Shown piece by piece: positions 11,297 to 20,820 of a stretch of DNA of 64,000 bases (its first letter is position 1; each line of letters opens with the position of its first letter). The notes below the pieces were generated by a model. It did not search any database and had not been told where the DNA came from. It worked only from the letters and a program-made list of their open reading frames with translations. The position numbers and the translations under genes were made by a program. The stretch spans positions 136,308,933 through 136,372,932 of the forward strand of contig CM035423.1 of assembly GCA_020310875.1 (NCBI GenBank), given 5' to 3'. Source of the stretch: Ceratopteris richardii (lineage: Eukaryota; Streptophyta; Polypodiopsida; Polypodiales; Pteridaceae).

Positions 11297-12454
11297 TGTT
11301 GAAGAATCACTCACAAATTTGACATACAGACACATATAAAGATGAAGAAAGACAAAGAAAAGCAGAAACAAAGTTAGTCAGAAAATTAAGCCTTAGTGAA
11401 GGGAGAAATTCACGTCTGTAATATACAGTGTAGAAGTTTCCAGAATTACGAGTTTTGTTGAAACCCGGATCAAAATTGTATATAAGAAAGCTGAGTGTTA
11501 GAAGAAGTGTGTGAGTGCATAGAACCGGAATAGAATAGTGATATAGAAGATGCCAAAGATTGCGTATGAAAAGATGAATAATAGAACTTGAAATATCCGA
11601 TATTGATCTGAGAGATATGGTAAGGAATAACTACTCAGAGTAGGAGAGTTTTCCATAGCTATGAGCAAAGTGAGGCCAGGATATTTTTGTACACATCTTC
11701 TCTAATAGAAAACACATGTTCATGTGGAACAATTTGAGCGCATTCTTCATATGTGAAGAAATCTAAGTGATTTCATGTTACTGTGAAAGTTAGTTAATAG
11801 TTATAGTTTTCTCGGTATACATTTTCCGGTACTTCTGAGAGTTAGATCTTGAAGCATAGTGTAAAGATTTTCATGAGTGATAGCTCATCTTGAAGCTAGG
11901 AGTCTGAACTATAAACTGATCAAAGAATCCAGTGAAAAGGAACACGTACACACAGTACAAAGTTTCACCGTAAAGAACTGATGAAGTTTTTCCTTAAACT
12001 TCAGATAGAATTCATTAAGTGAAGGAAGTTCACGTATTACTTTCTTACTTCATGTATACACATTTGAAGTAATTACAATCAGAATTGTAGTTGATTCCGG
12101 TAACATTCCGGTACAATTCCGATAAGATTCTGATGACAGTCTAGTGACAGTCCAGTGAAGTTCCGATGAAATTTTGGTGAGTTAAAAACACAGTTTTGGC
12201 ACAGTTAAGTGATGGAAAGATTATTTAACTGTAAGCAAATACAGTAGTGTAAAGACTGAAGTAAATTAGTTCAGAATTGAAGCTTGGAAGAAACGTAAAG
12301 CTTTCTGTAAAGTGAATTTCAATTTTTCACTAATACAGTTATAAAGTTTTGAGAAGGTTGCTAAGCTATTGATGATTATAGATGTGTTCTAACATCTTTT
12401 TAGCTTAGTTCTTGTGGTGTAAGCAGATTCTGCAATATAAGCGCTACACCAACA
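11297..12454 (+). repeat. A 3' LTR (1158 bp)
   Basis: TGTTG...CAACA with perfect inverted ends. The next five bases (12455-12459, tatgt) repeat those before the 5' LTR. In the first 320 bases I count about a dozen differences from the 5' LTR, including small indels. Confidence 0.95.
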
Positions 12455-12920
12455 TATGTCCACTTTCCTTTAGTAGTTCTCTAAGACTTGGAATTTCTAC
12501 TTCTATTGGCAACAAGGCTTCTTTTCCATATACCAAGTGAAATGGGGTGATCCCTAATGATGCCTTGTAGGACGTGCGATATGCCCACAATGCTGTGGTG
12601 CGGTGTTTATCGCATGCCTTAGGATGCTTCTTTACCTGCTTGCTAATGATTTTACAAATAATTCCATTGGTCTTTTCAACAAGATCATTACATTGAGGAT
12701 AATAGGGCCTAGAGTATCTATGCCGTATGTTTAATCTACTCAATAGATCATTTAGAACATCTGATCTAAAACCTGGACCATGATCAGACACTATCTTTAA
12801 AGGTATTCCAAATCTACAACATATGAAATCATAAATGAACTTCCCAATATCCTGTGTTGTTTTCCTTTTTGTGCTAGCTGCTTCTGCCCATCTAGTCATG
12901 TATTCCACTACCACAATGAT
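12455..12920 (-). pseudogene. H integrase catalytic core (piece 2 of 3)
   Basis: Minus-strand reading has the second and third catalytic residues of a gypsy integrase: KIVSDHGPGF (D) and YPQCNDLVEKTNG (E, with N-D replacing the usual N-G before it). ALWAYRTSYKASLGITPFHLVYG and PIEVEIPSL follow, typical for the core end. Open frame 12977-12444 starts inside the B LTR and ends inside the A LTR, so only 12920-12455 is H sequence. It connects in frame with the pieces at 28815 and 7079. Confidence 0.92.
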
Positions 12921-12999
12921 TGTTTGCACTCTCAGTCTAAGGGAAAAATGCATATACGTGCTTATGTTTTGCTCCAACTTCCCAAAATTACTTCACTTA

Positions 13000-15400
13000 C
13001 CTTCCTTCAAATCACTAAATTGTATGTGGATGTACGCCCAAGTGTCTTCTTGCTCACATACTTCCGGTTAGACCCAAGTTTGATCGAGAGTACATAGGTG
13101 AAGACGTATGGAAATGATTTCGGTGGTTGAGCTCAAACAATAGTGGTCCTTGCGCTATAGATGGATGATGAATAGCGTGAAACTACAATTAAGATTCATA
13201 ACTATCTTCATATGGATAGACATAAACTTTTTCATTACATCCTCATAGCTTCGTAATCACATTCACTTTTCTTAAGCCCACACATGGAGTACAAAAAAAA
13301 CATGTGTTCATCCATACCAAGGTTGTGCCGCCCATCACGTAATTTGCTTCCAATAAATAAGGCTCAAGAAGAGCGTCCCAAACCACCCTTCCAGTTAAAC
13401 ACGACTTTATATCTAGTCTCTTCTTTCAATCGCCTTCTCAACTGCCCACTTGACGGTCCAACAGTGACTCACACCCTCTCAACAAGTTTCACCTAATCTT
13501 AATCATTTCACATTTTATACACATCAACCTGCTCCAAAGAAAATTATCACAACTAGTTGTGCATATTACGTTTCTGAAAATTGCTTTAATTAAGAGCCTT
13601 ACCATAACCCATTCCGTTAGTACCTCTATTGGTGAAGTTTTCGTGATTCTTCTTCAAGCAAGTGGTTGTGAAAGAAAATAGCCATCAGAATGCTACTAAG
13701 AACAATTAGAGAGTAAGCAGGTACCCGAACTGTTTTTGCTATCAAATATGCAAGTACACCGTTTATGGTAATCAAGGTATCACTTTTGACCACTCTAAGA
13801 TTCTCATTAAAAACACATAGATGCAGTAGCAAACATCTTCCTTCACTCTTACTCTTAACATAGATGCAGCACATATGTGTTCAATGGATACCGATTGATC
13901 TTCAGGCTCTTCCGCCTCAAATCCTTCAGAAATTCTCCTGAGGATTACTTCGAATGTTCAGGCACTGATGCAGGGATTGCATTATCTTTAACTGTAATTC
14001 GAATGATAAAAAAAGTTAGGCTGAACAGCAACCTTCCATTTTCAAGCAAGCAGTTCTTCGAGCCTAAAAGATTCTGCGTGGATATTATCCCTCCCCTCTC
14101 TTCTCTTCAGTGCAACTACATTAGAATGTAACCATAAAACCGTGCTAGCTATTTCTTCTGCAAAAGTCACTCCACACCATTCCTCACTTTATGTGTAGAA
14201 CATCAAATTAAAATGTAAAATTTTAGAACATATTCTTCGGCACCATTGTCAAGGCAGATTTAATCTAGCGTTGCATTCTCATATATCATGTGTAACAGAG
14301 CAGTGACACACTCGAGTAATTCACTCATAATAATAAATCTCAAAGAGTCACAAAGGAAAAGTGTGTATGCAGAAAAGGAGTCCACCCACCAGGAGTTCTC
14401 TTCTTCCAGCCAGATTTAGCACGCTCGCTCTCTGCACCTTCTATGTGTCGATAGCTCCTTGAGGCATGTCCTCTCTCTCTCCTCATGTGTCTTGTAGTTC
14501 CCCTTGCTGCGGTTTGCTTTACTTCGAGTGAAGCTTCAAAGGTGCCTCCCTTCAGAGAAAATTCCCAGCATCCTTCTAACGCATCCTCTGTCTCTCGAGC
14601 ATCCGCCAACCTCGTGAAGCAAAAGCCTGGTGGTCTGGGAGGTGGTTTCAGTAGCAGATAGTGTACCAAAATTCAGAAGCTGTAAGGATTGGGGCAACAG
14701 AGCGTGTCATAGTCGCCATTGAGCTCTCCCTCCTCTGGAGCTTTGTCTCCCTCCCTCTATACCTGAGATCCCCCAAAACTGAAGAAGAAGACCACCAAAA
14801 CGAGAAAGCCGATGCCTCCCCCTTCTCAGATCTCTATGGTTGTTGCCTCGAAGACGCTACGATATGCCAACCAACACCTCCCTGCATGTTTTTCCATGAG
14901 GTGTAGCCTCCCTCCACACCTCTTGAGATCCCCTAAAACCCCATCCGATCTCCTCGATGCTGAAACTCGCTTATTAAGCGGCCTTGTTCTTCATCACCTA
15001 AAAAAAAAGGGACCGTGGCAAACCCCCCCCCCCGCTGCTGTGCGCATTCACAGGGCATAACCCCCGCGAAACCAAAAAAAACCAAGCCCCCCCGTATTCT
15101 TCTCTCCTCCTCAGTCACCCCCCTTTTCTTCTGTCTTCATCTGCCTCCTTCAGAACCAGAGGACCTCTATCGCCACAGGGAGAATCCCCTTCGACACCTG
15201 CCTTGTTGTTCCTTCGACATCTGCCCAACCCAAGCGAGAGGGGACACCTAGAAGGTCTCCGGACAGCCAGCCCAGCCACTCAGAACCCCCGAAAAAAAAG
15301 AGCCCCCGCCCCCCAAAAAAAGAACAAAAGCCTGCCGCCTCCTCTTCTGCAGAAAAAACGGGCCCTCCCTCTCTTTTCCATTTCTCTCTCAGAGCCCCTT
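13000..15400 (-). other. non-PPR part of B 3' LTR, no gene supported
   Basis: Holds several short ORFs on both strands (for example 13626-13874, 14340-14669 minus; 14661-14906 plus). They are kept in the other LTR mainly because the copies are nearly identical. None shows a domain. The segment 14340-15400 is GC- and C-rich, unlike its flanks, and may be a second piece of captured host gene (exon or 5' UTR), since it directly abuts the PPR end. Confidence 0.45.
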
Positions 15401-15405
15401 AGGCG

Positions 15406-16580
15406 GCTGCCACAGGCTTTCAAAATGGAAAGGAAAGTGACTGTATCTGGAGAATGGCCCTCTCTCTGCATTTGTTCAAAGCATTTAATCCCATTTTCAT
15501 TCTCTTCACATTCAATGTACCCAGCAATCAGCACATTCCATGATGCTCTAGTTTTAAAAACGAGCTTATTGAAGATTTTTTTCGGCTGCTTGAATCCCTA
15601 GACACTTCAAATACATATCTACAAGTGTTGTCTCTATAAAACAATCACTCTCCAAAAGTCCAGTTTTCACAATGTGTGCATGTATCATTTGACCCTCATA
15701 TGGAATCCCTACACTACTACATGCTTTCAAGACACAGATGAATGTTACTGAGTTAGGAACAAGACCTGTACATAGCATGAGTTCATAACTTGCTAGAGCT
15801 TGCTCTTCATGGCCTTGTTCCATATAACATGTCATCAATGAGTTCCATGATACTAAATTCCGAACTTTAAGTGAATCAAAAACTTCTTGTGCCATTGTAA
15901 GTTCACCACACTTGGAATACATATCTATTAATGCATTGGAAATCTCTACATCAGTTTTCGATGCACCCTGCCTAGCAATGTCTATGTGTAACCGTTGGCC
16001 TGCACCTACATCCTGGAGAAGACCACAAGCCTTTAAACCACAAACAAATGTCGTTGCATCAGGGAAAATGCCTTCAAGTTGCATATGTTCAAAACATGTG
16101 AGTGCCACCCCACCATTGCCATATTTGATATGACCCGTGAGGAGTGCATTCCATGACACTGAATTGCGAGTAGAAAGATGTCAAGCACACACTGAGCTTT
16201 TGAGAGAGAACCACACTTAGCATACATGTCAATCAGTGCATTTCCAACTGTGATATCTCTTATCAGCAACCCACAGCCAGCAACTTGGCAATGGACTTCT
16301 GCAGCTTGGTGACCATCCCCTAAGAATGTGATAGCTTTCAAGATAGCAAGAAATGTGAGAGCGTTTGGATGAAAGGGCCCTCATGTTTCATCTGGTTAAA
16401 ACAAGTCAGTGCATTCTGCCCGTACCTATGCTGGGCATACCCTGCAATGAGTACATTCCAAGAAACTACATCTCGTTTGGGTAAGGTATCAAATACCTCG
16501 CGTGCTATTGCCAATGTCCCACATTTTGCATAGAGATTGATGATTGCATTACCAACAAATCCATTATGCTTATAATGTCC
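15406..16580 (-). pseudogene. captured PLS-class PPR gene fragment in B 3' LTR
   Basis: The minus strand reads about 375 codons forming roughly 11-12 pentatricopeptide motifs in PLS order. S motifs of the type NALIDMYSKCGELTMAQEVF alternate with SWNSLMTCY.. and VTFICVLKACSS.. motifs. PPR proteins of this class bind organellar RNA, often for C-to-U editing, but no E or DYW tail is present. The frame changes near 16175 and at the A-run near 15575, and both changes are also in the other LTR. A further 2-nt shift near 16375 is unique to this copy. Similarity stops abruptly after ILKACGS at 15406. It is therefore a dead captured fragment without start or end. Confidence 0.9.
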
Positions 16581-16804
16581 TTGCCTGGTGGTTTTGGCTC
16601 AGTTCCATGCTTGACTTCATTTCATGACCACAACACCCTTTGCGGACAACTCGTGACACATGTAAATACTGTATTGGATCACGATGTTGTTTACTTTGAC
16701 TCGAGGACCCAAAGTCATCTAATCATCCTTCAAATACCTGAAATAAAAATATTTTCCTGCCAAATAGATTCACATTAGTGCATGAAAACCAACCCTTTTC
16801 TGAG

Positions 16805-17431
16805 CTAACATACTCCCCTCTCCTTATTTGCGAAGTCGTCCTCGACGAGCCACTCTCGCTGCAATCTAATCAAAACAGTCATGAAAATATCAGTGTACAA
16901 CAAGCTTGCATACCGTTCCATCGAGCGATCATTCCAAGTGGACCTGCACTCACTGAAGCTATTAGTGCTAAAAAAATCACTCATGAATACATACAAATCA
17001 GTCACTTCCAGATGATCCAAGAACATGCACATATATGCAACTCCAATTCTACATACATCAAATTGCTCATGCATTTCAGTATGAAAATAGTCTAAACCAA
17101 AATAACACATGCATACCTTTCCATGTCTTACACATACAACTGTCATTGCGGAAAAACAAAAAATGGAAATACCGGAATGAACAACAACAACTGAAATGAC
17201 TTCAACAGGACATGCAAAAATACCCAAAATGCATACCCCATTATTGCACCTACCATTCGCTATGTACACATATTCCATGAACAGACACTCTCGAAGAATC
17301 CCCATCATCGTCCCACAAAAACCATCGAGATTCGAGTACAAGTCGAGACCGGTATAAAACACCTTGGAGTGTCCCACATACTGGAAAACCTTCTGATAAA
17401 GCACACAAGTTATAAAGCAACCCCATTGCAT
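16805..17431 (-). CDS. B ORF of 208 codons between pol and 3' LTR, unknown
   Basis: Same sense as gag-pol, running to the polypurine tract and ending six bases inside the LTR. The predicted protein is rich in Cys, Met and Phe. It has a long hydrophobic stretch around residues 60-105 (..GVCILGIFACPVEVISVVVV.. region) that could hold one or two membrane segments. Athila-type elements carry an envelope-position ORF here, but I see no signal peptide, cleavage site or fusion motif, and the ORF is short. It could equally be chance openness in 3' noncoding sequence. Confidence 0.3.
   Translation of the reverse strand: MQWGCFITCVLYQKVFQYVGHSKVFYTGLDLYSNLDGFCGTMMGILRECLFMEYVYIANGRCNNGVCILGIFACPVEVISVVVVHSGISIFCFSAMTVVCVRHGKVCMCYFGLDYFHTEMHEQFDVCRIGVAYMCMFLDHLEVTDLYVFMSDFFSTNSFSECRSTWNDRSMERYASLLYTDIFMTVLIRLQREWLVEDDFANKERGVC
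16811..16825 (-). promoter_or_regulatory. B polypurine tract
   Basis: Minus strand aaggagaggggagta directly before the 3' LTR start TGTTAGC. Its presence defines orientation and the LTR edge. Confidence 0.93.
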
Positions 17432-17644
17432 TACCTCACTAGAGCCTCATCCATAAGTACATATAGAGTCTCCGTGCCTTCAAGAATGTTGATTCAAAGT
17501 GAGCTGATCTGTCATAAGCCATCACATACCAATCACACAAGCAAATAAGGTTCCCTTCCAGGCGATCATCGCCCTCTCCTCTCTCTCTCTCTCCCCCTCA
17601 GGAGTGGGAAATAATTTCATAGGTAGATTTTATTTATATTCACA

Positions 17645-17995
17645 CGTTGGCCTGCGTTGACATTGGATGCGATTCATGGGCCTGACCACCCGATCAGGTT
17701 GATTCCACCCATCTACCAATGCAATGCAGCGCACAACACACAAACACACAATGATAACACATAACATATATCAGCTAGCCCATAACGAAGCTGGATACGG
17801 CTCATGGTCGTGACTACCCAGCCACGATGGCTCCACCTACCTACCAACCCGTTATGGCGCGTAGCTAAGACACAAACATATATATCCCAAGCCTATGGCG
17901 AAACTAGCTGCGGCTCGTGGTCCCAACCACCCGGCTAGGATAAATCCACCCACCTACTAGCACACCATAGCGCATTGGTACGATCACAACAACAC
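17645..17995 (-). repeat. three imperfect tandem repeats (about 110 bp) in B 3' region
   Basis: Three successive blocks (about 17650-17765, 17775-17880, 17887-17990) share, in order, 'ggcg..gc(t)gg..gcggctcatgg', 'tgaccacccg', 'ccaccca-cctacc' and '..atggcgc' or 'atgcagcgc' followed by an 'acacaaaca' tail. Divergence is high. Tandem repeats between pol and the 3' LTR are known in Tat/Athila-type plant elements. Confidence 0.75.
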
Positions 17996-17998
17996 AAT

Positions 17999-18032
17999 AT
18001 TTTTTTTCTTTTTTTTTTTCTTTTTTTTTTCA
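17999..18032. repeat. T-rich homopolymer tract
   Basis: Runs of T separated by single C residues. On the minus (element) strand it is an A/G run shortly after the tandem repeat block, within the noncoding 3' region of B. Confidence 0.9.
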
Positions 18033-18330
18033 TAATTAATTAGTTCACCCAAGTCCTGAGAATTAGGGAGAGGAAGAAAGGGATTTTTCCCACTTTTCCC
18101 ACACATGCATGCAAACATATACACTCTAGCCTTTGACAGATCAACCACCTCTTCACTCCATTCTCTCAATTACAGATACTACATATGTATTCATCGATTT
18201 GACTTTTCACTAGGTAACTACAGCCGGCTATGCCTTAGTCCCTCGTATACCTATCCTTAGGTGTCCTAGAATGTGAGTCTCCGGGATGTCTCATGTAGCC
18301 TCACATCGTACTCGCATCCCGACAACTTCC

Positions 18331-18681
18331 CTAGGGCGAGTCAGGCTCAACTTCAGGAGCTTCGTCATCGCTTCCTATCGTTAGCACATCTGCCCAAGCC
18401 CACGTGATATCATTTTCCTCGTTAGGCATTTCCCTCGAAGGATCGAAATAGTAATATCGATCTCCCGCCCATCCTACATGTTGAGTCAGGTATTCCTCAA
18501 AACACTCAATGTAAAATGCAACACCCAAACCCTGGTTTATAAAGCATACTAGCCAATGCGCTTCCTCTACATCATATTCCGTCTCAAAGTCGTCGACATC
18601 TATGTCCATGCGGGCGAATGTTTGGTCCGAGAAATATATCCTTAGCTCGTACAAGTAGAGTTGCGTTATTTGGTCTGCCAT
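18331..18681 (-). CDS. B small acidic ORF (116 codons) after integrase, unknown
   Basis: Same sense as pol, starting 230 bases after the integrase stop. The product is strongly acidic (many D and E, ending DDEAPEVEPDSP), with tyrosine- and tryptophan-rich patches and no hydrophobic segment, zinc site or signal peptide. Its clean ATG-to-stop frame and biased composition make it more coding-like than its flanks. Not recognised. It could be a regulatory or structural accessory protein of the element. Confidence 0.5.
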   Translation of the reverse strand: MADQITQLYLYELRIYFSDQTFARMDIDVDDFETEYDVEEAHWLVCFINQGLGVAFYIECFEEYLTQHVGWAGDRYYYFDPSREMPNEENDITWAWADVLTIGSDDEAPEVEPDSP

Positions 18682-18910
18682 TTTGTTAATTATCTCCTAA
18701 CAGTCTCTGCATAACACAAAAATATTAGAAGTCCAAAATTCTTGAACTGGCACAGGAAAATATTTATGACAACAAAAATCATAACTAACATATGCGCATA
18801 TATATATCTATTTATAACTATACGTCTATGTACAAGGAGTCTACTACGTCCCTCCGTTTGGATCTCGTCTGGCTTCTCCCGTCCTAATGTCACTTGAAAT
18901 ATGGTTTAAC

Positions 18911-20290
18911 TCAAAGCTCGTTAACCTTCACTGGAGCACATTCTTCACCTAAATCTTGAATTTGCATGGAACCATTGGAGTTGAGTTCCACTACCTTAAA
19001 TGGTCCTGCCCATCTTGTCTGTAACTTCCCCGGGAATTTATAATATTTACTATCATAAACTAGCACCAAATCCCCTTCTTGAATCGCATAGGTCTTGAGA
19101 TTCTTGTCATGCCTCTCCTTACGTCTTCTCTGAATAGCTTCCAAACTTTGCTGTGCAATGAGTCTCTTTTCTTCTAGCTTGACCAGTTGTATGTACCTCT
19201 CCTTTAATGACTCTTCCTCTCCCAGCCTAGCCTCGATGGCCACTCTTAATGTCGGAACTTCTTTTTCGATGGGAAAGATGGCTTCCTCGCCATATACTAG
19301 GGAGAACGGAGTGCTCTTAGTCGTCACTCGGTAGGATGTTCGATATGCCCACAAGGCTTCCAAAAGTCTCTCATCCCAGTCTCTCCTATGCACAGCTACT
19401 GTCTTTGTTAGAATCTGTTCAAGAACTTTGTTAGTGACCTCCACTTGTCCATTCGCTCTCGGGTAATATGGAGTGCTTTTTCTATGTTTAATCTTATATA
19501 ATTCCATTAACTCCTCGATCAATTCGTTGACAAAATGTGTTCCTCTATCACTCACTATCTCCAACGGGCATCCGAATCGAGTGATAATCTGTTCATACAA
19601 AAATTTAGCTACATCGACAGCTCGGTCAGTCTTCAGAGCTTTGGCTTCTACCCACTTGGTAACATAGTCAGTGCAGACCAAAATATACCTATTAGACCGA
19701 CGTCTTGAGGGAGGATCAATAGGCCCCACAAAATCAATTCCCCATTTCTCAAACGGCTTAAGAGCCAGCACCGGCGTAAGAGGAGCAGCATGTGCTAATG
19801 TTGGTTTTCCCATTCTTTGGCATTTGTCGCATTTCTTACAGTATGTGTGCGAGTCTTTGAACAACGTTGGCCACCAATACCCGGCCAATAAGATCTTTCT
19901 TGCCGTCAGCTCACCAGCAAAATGCCCACCGCAGGGTTCATCATGCAATGCCCTCAAAACTAGGGCTGCTTCTTCTTCCTCGAGACACCTCCGATAAATG
20001 CTTTCATGTACAAAATATCGATAGAGCTGCCCACCAATGATGCTATGGTGCTTTGCCAATGCTAATAGTTTTTGCTTCTCTCTCTTGCTTGCTCCTGGCG
20101 GATATTTAGTGGTGCATAAGAAGTTCACCAAGTCGGCATACCAAGGTACTTTAGCATCAACCTGGAATAGATGCCCATCAGGAGCATCATCGGGCACACC
20201 AGAGATTGGCTCCTCATTAACAATTCGAGATAAATGGTCAGCTAATATATGCGCTTTGCCTGGTCTGGTTACTACTGTGAACTGAAATTC
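18911..20290 (-). pseudogene. B integrase (open 428-codon frame from 20197)
   Basis: After the RNase H stop the frame carries RPGKAHILADHLSRI (end of RNase H), then an open frame from residue M at 20197. PWYADLVNFL is at residues 18-27. The HHCC zinc finger uses H85, H92, C120 and C123. The catalytic triad is D155 (GIDFVGP), D217 (VSDRGTHF) and E253 (ANGQVE). A GPF-type module (RWAGPFKVVELNSNG) lies near the C-terminus and the frame ends VNEL. All key residues are present, so this domain looks functional in isolation. No chromodomain. Confidence 0.93.
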
Positions 20291-20820
20291 TTAGAGGAGT
20301 AGCATCCACCTCATCAATCGCCCTGATAGCTCGGGTTTATTAATGATATACTTAAGGGCTGCATGATCCACATAAAACGTGAAATGCTTTCCCATCAAGT
20401 AATGCCGATACTTGTTCACCGCAAAGATCATCGAGAGGCATTCCTTCTCTGTAGTCGTGTAGTTCCTCTCAGTGCTATTCAAGTTGCGACTTGCGTAATA
20501 AATAGGGTGGTCCAAATTCTTTTCATCGGCTTGGCATAGTACTGCTCCAACCGCAGTATGAGAAGCGTCGGTATGCACATGGAATTCTTTCGTCCAATCG
20601 GGTGCTACCAAGATTGGTGCATTTATCAATCTCTCCTTGATCGAGTCAAATGCAACTTGACACTCTTCAGTCCATTGGTATTGTTGGTCTTTCCTCAAAA
20701 GATTCGTCAGTGGTGCCGCTATTGATGCAAAATTTCATATAAAATGTCGATAATAATTCGCATGGCCCAAGAATCCTCTGAGTTGCCGCAAGTTTTGAGG
20801 AGGTGGAATGTCCGATCTTT
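20291..20820 (-). pseudogene. B RT C-terminus and RNase H
   Basis: Read in the frame of the ORF 20698-20291, extended upstream to about 20820. The RT tail (PPPQNLRQLRGFLGHANYY) is off-frame relative to the long gag-pol ORF, with one TGA near 20740. Then comes RNase H (FHVHTDASHTAVGAVL, YYASRNLNSTERNY, TEKECLSMIFAVNKYRHYL, HAALKYI). It ends at a TAA near 20291 where the family normally continues with Q-E-F. Only one RNase H is present, unlike H. Confidence 0.9.

Larger units (their letters stand above)
7080..12454 (+). mobile_element. Ty1/copia element A, complete ends but integrase deleted
   Basis: Plus-strand insertion in the H integrase, 5375 bp, bounded by LTRs 7080-8229 and 11297-12454 and by the perfect 5-bp duplication TATGT (7075-7079, 12455-12459). 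Order: LTR, initiator-Met primer site, gag, protease, start of GAG-pre-integrase, [deletion], RT, RNase H, polypurine tract, LTR. All of the integrase core is missing, plus several stops (near 8856, 9816, 10245, 10410, 10519, 10812). It could only have moved with proteins from an intact relative, unless the deletion came after insertion. LTRs differ by about 3-4 percent by eye. Gag is close to that of F (46495-48482). Confidence 0.95.
12921..16810 (-). repeat. B 3' LTR (3890 bp)
   Basis: Matches 24930-28814 along its full length. In minus-strand order it holds U3 start (16810), PPR-derived sequence (about 16580-15406), a C/A-rich low-complexity block (15406-14700) with poly-C and poly-A runs, then AT-richer sequence to the end at 12921. 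It is unusually long for a plant LTR. A 2-nt insertion near 16375 relative to the other copy breaks one PPR frame only here. Confidence 0.95.

Noticed and set aside
15406..16580. PPR sequence as an intact host gene in this position
   Set aside because: Present twice in identical context inside the two LTRs of one element, with shared frameshifts and no start, stop or E/DYW tail.
16805..17431. calling the 208-codon ORF an envelope gene
   Set aside because: Only position and hydrophobicity support it; no signal peptide or envelope motif seen. Kept as an unknown ORF.
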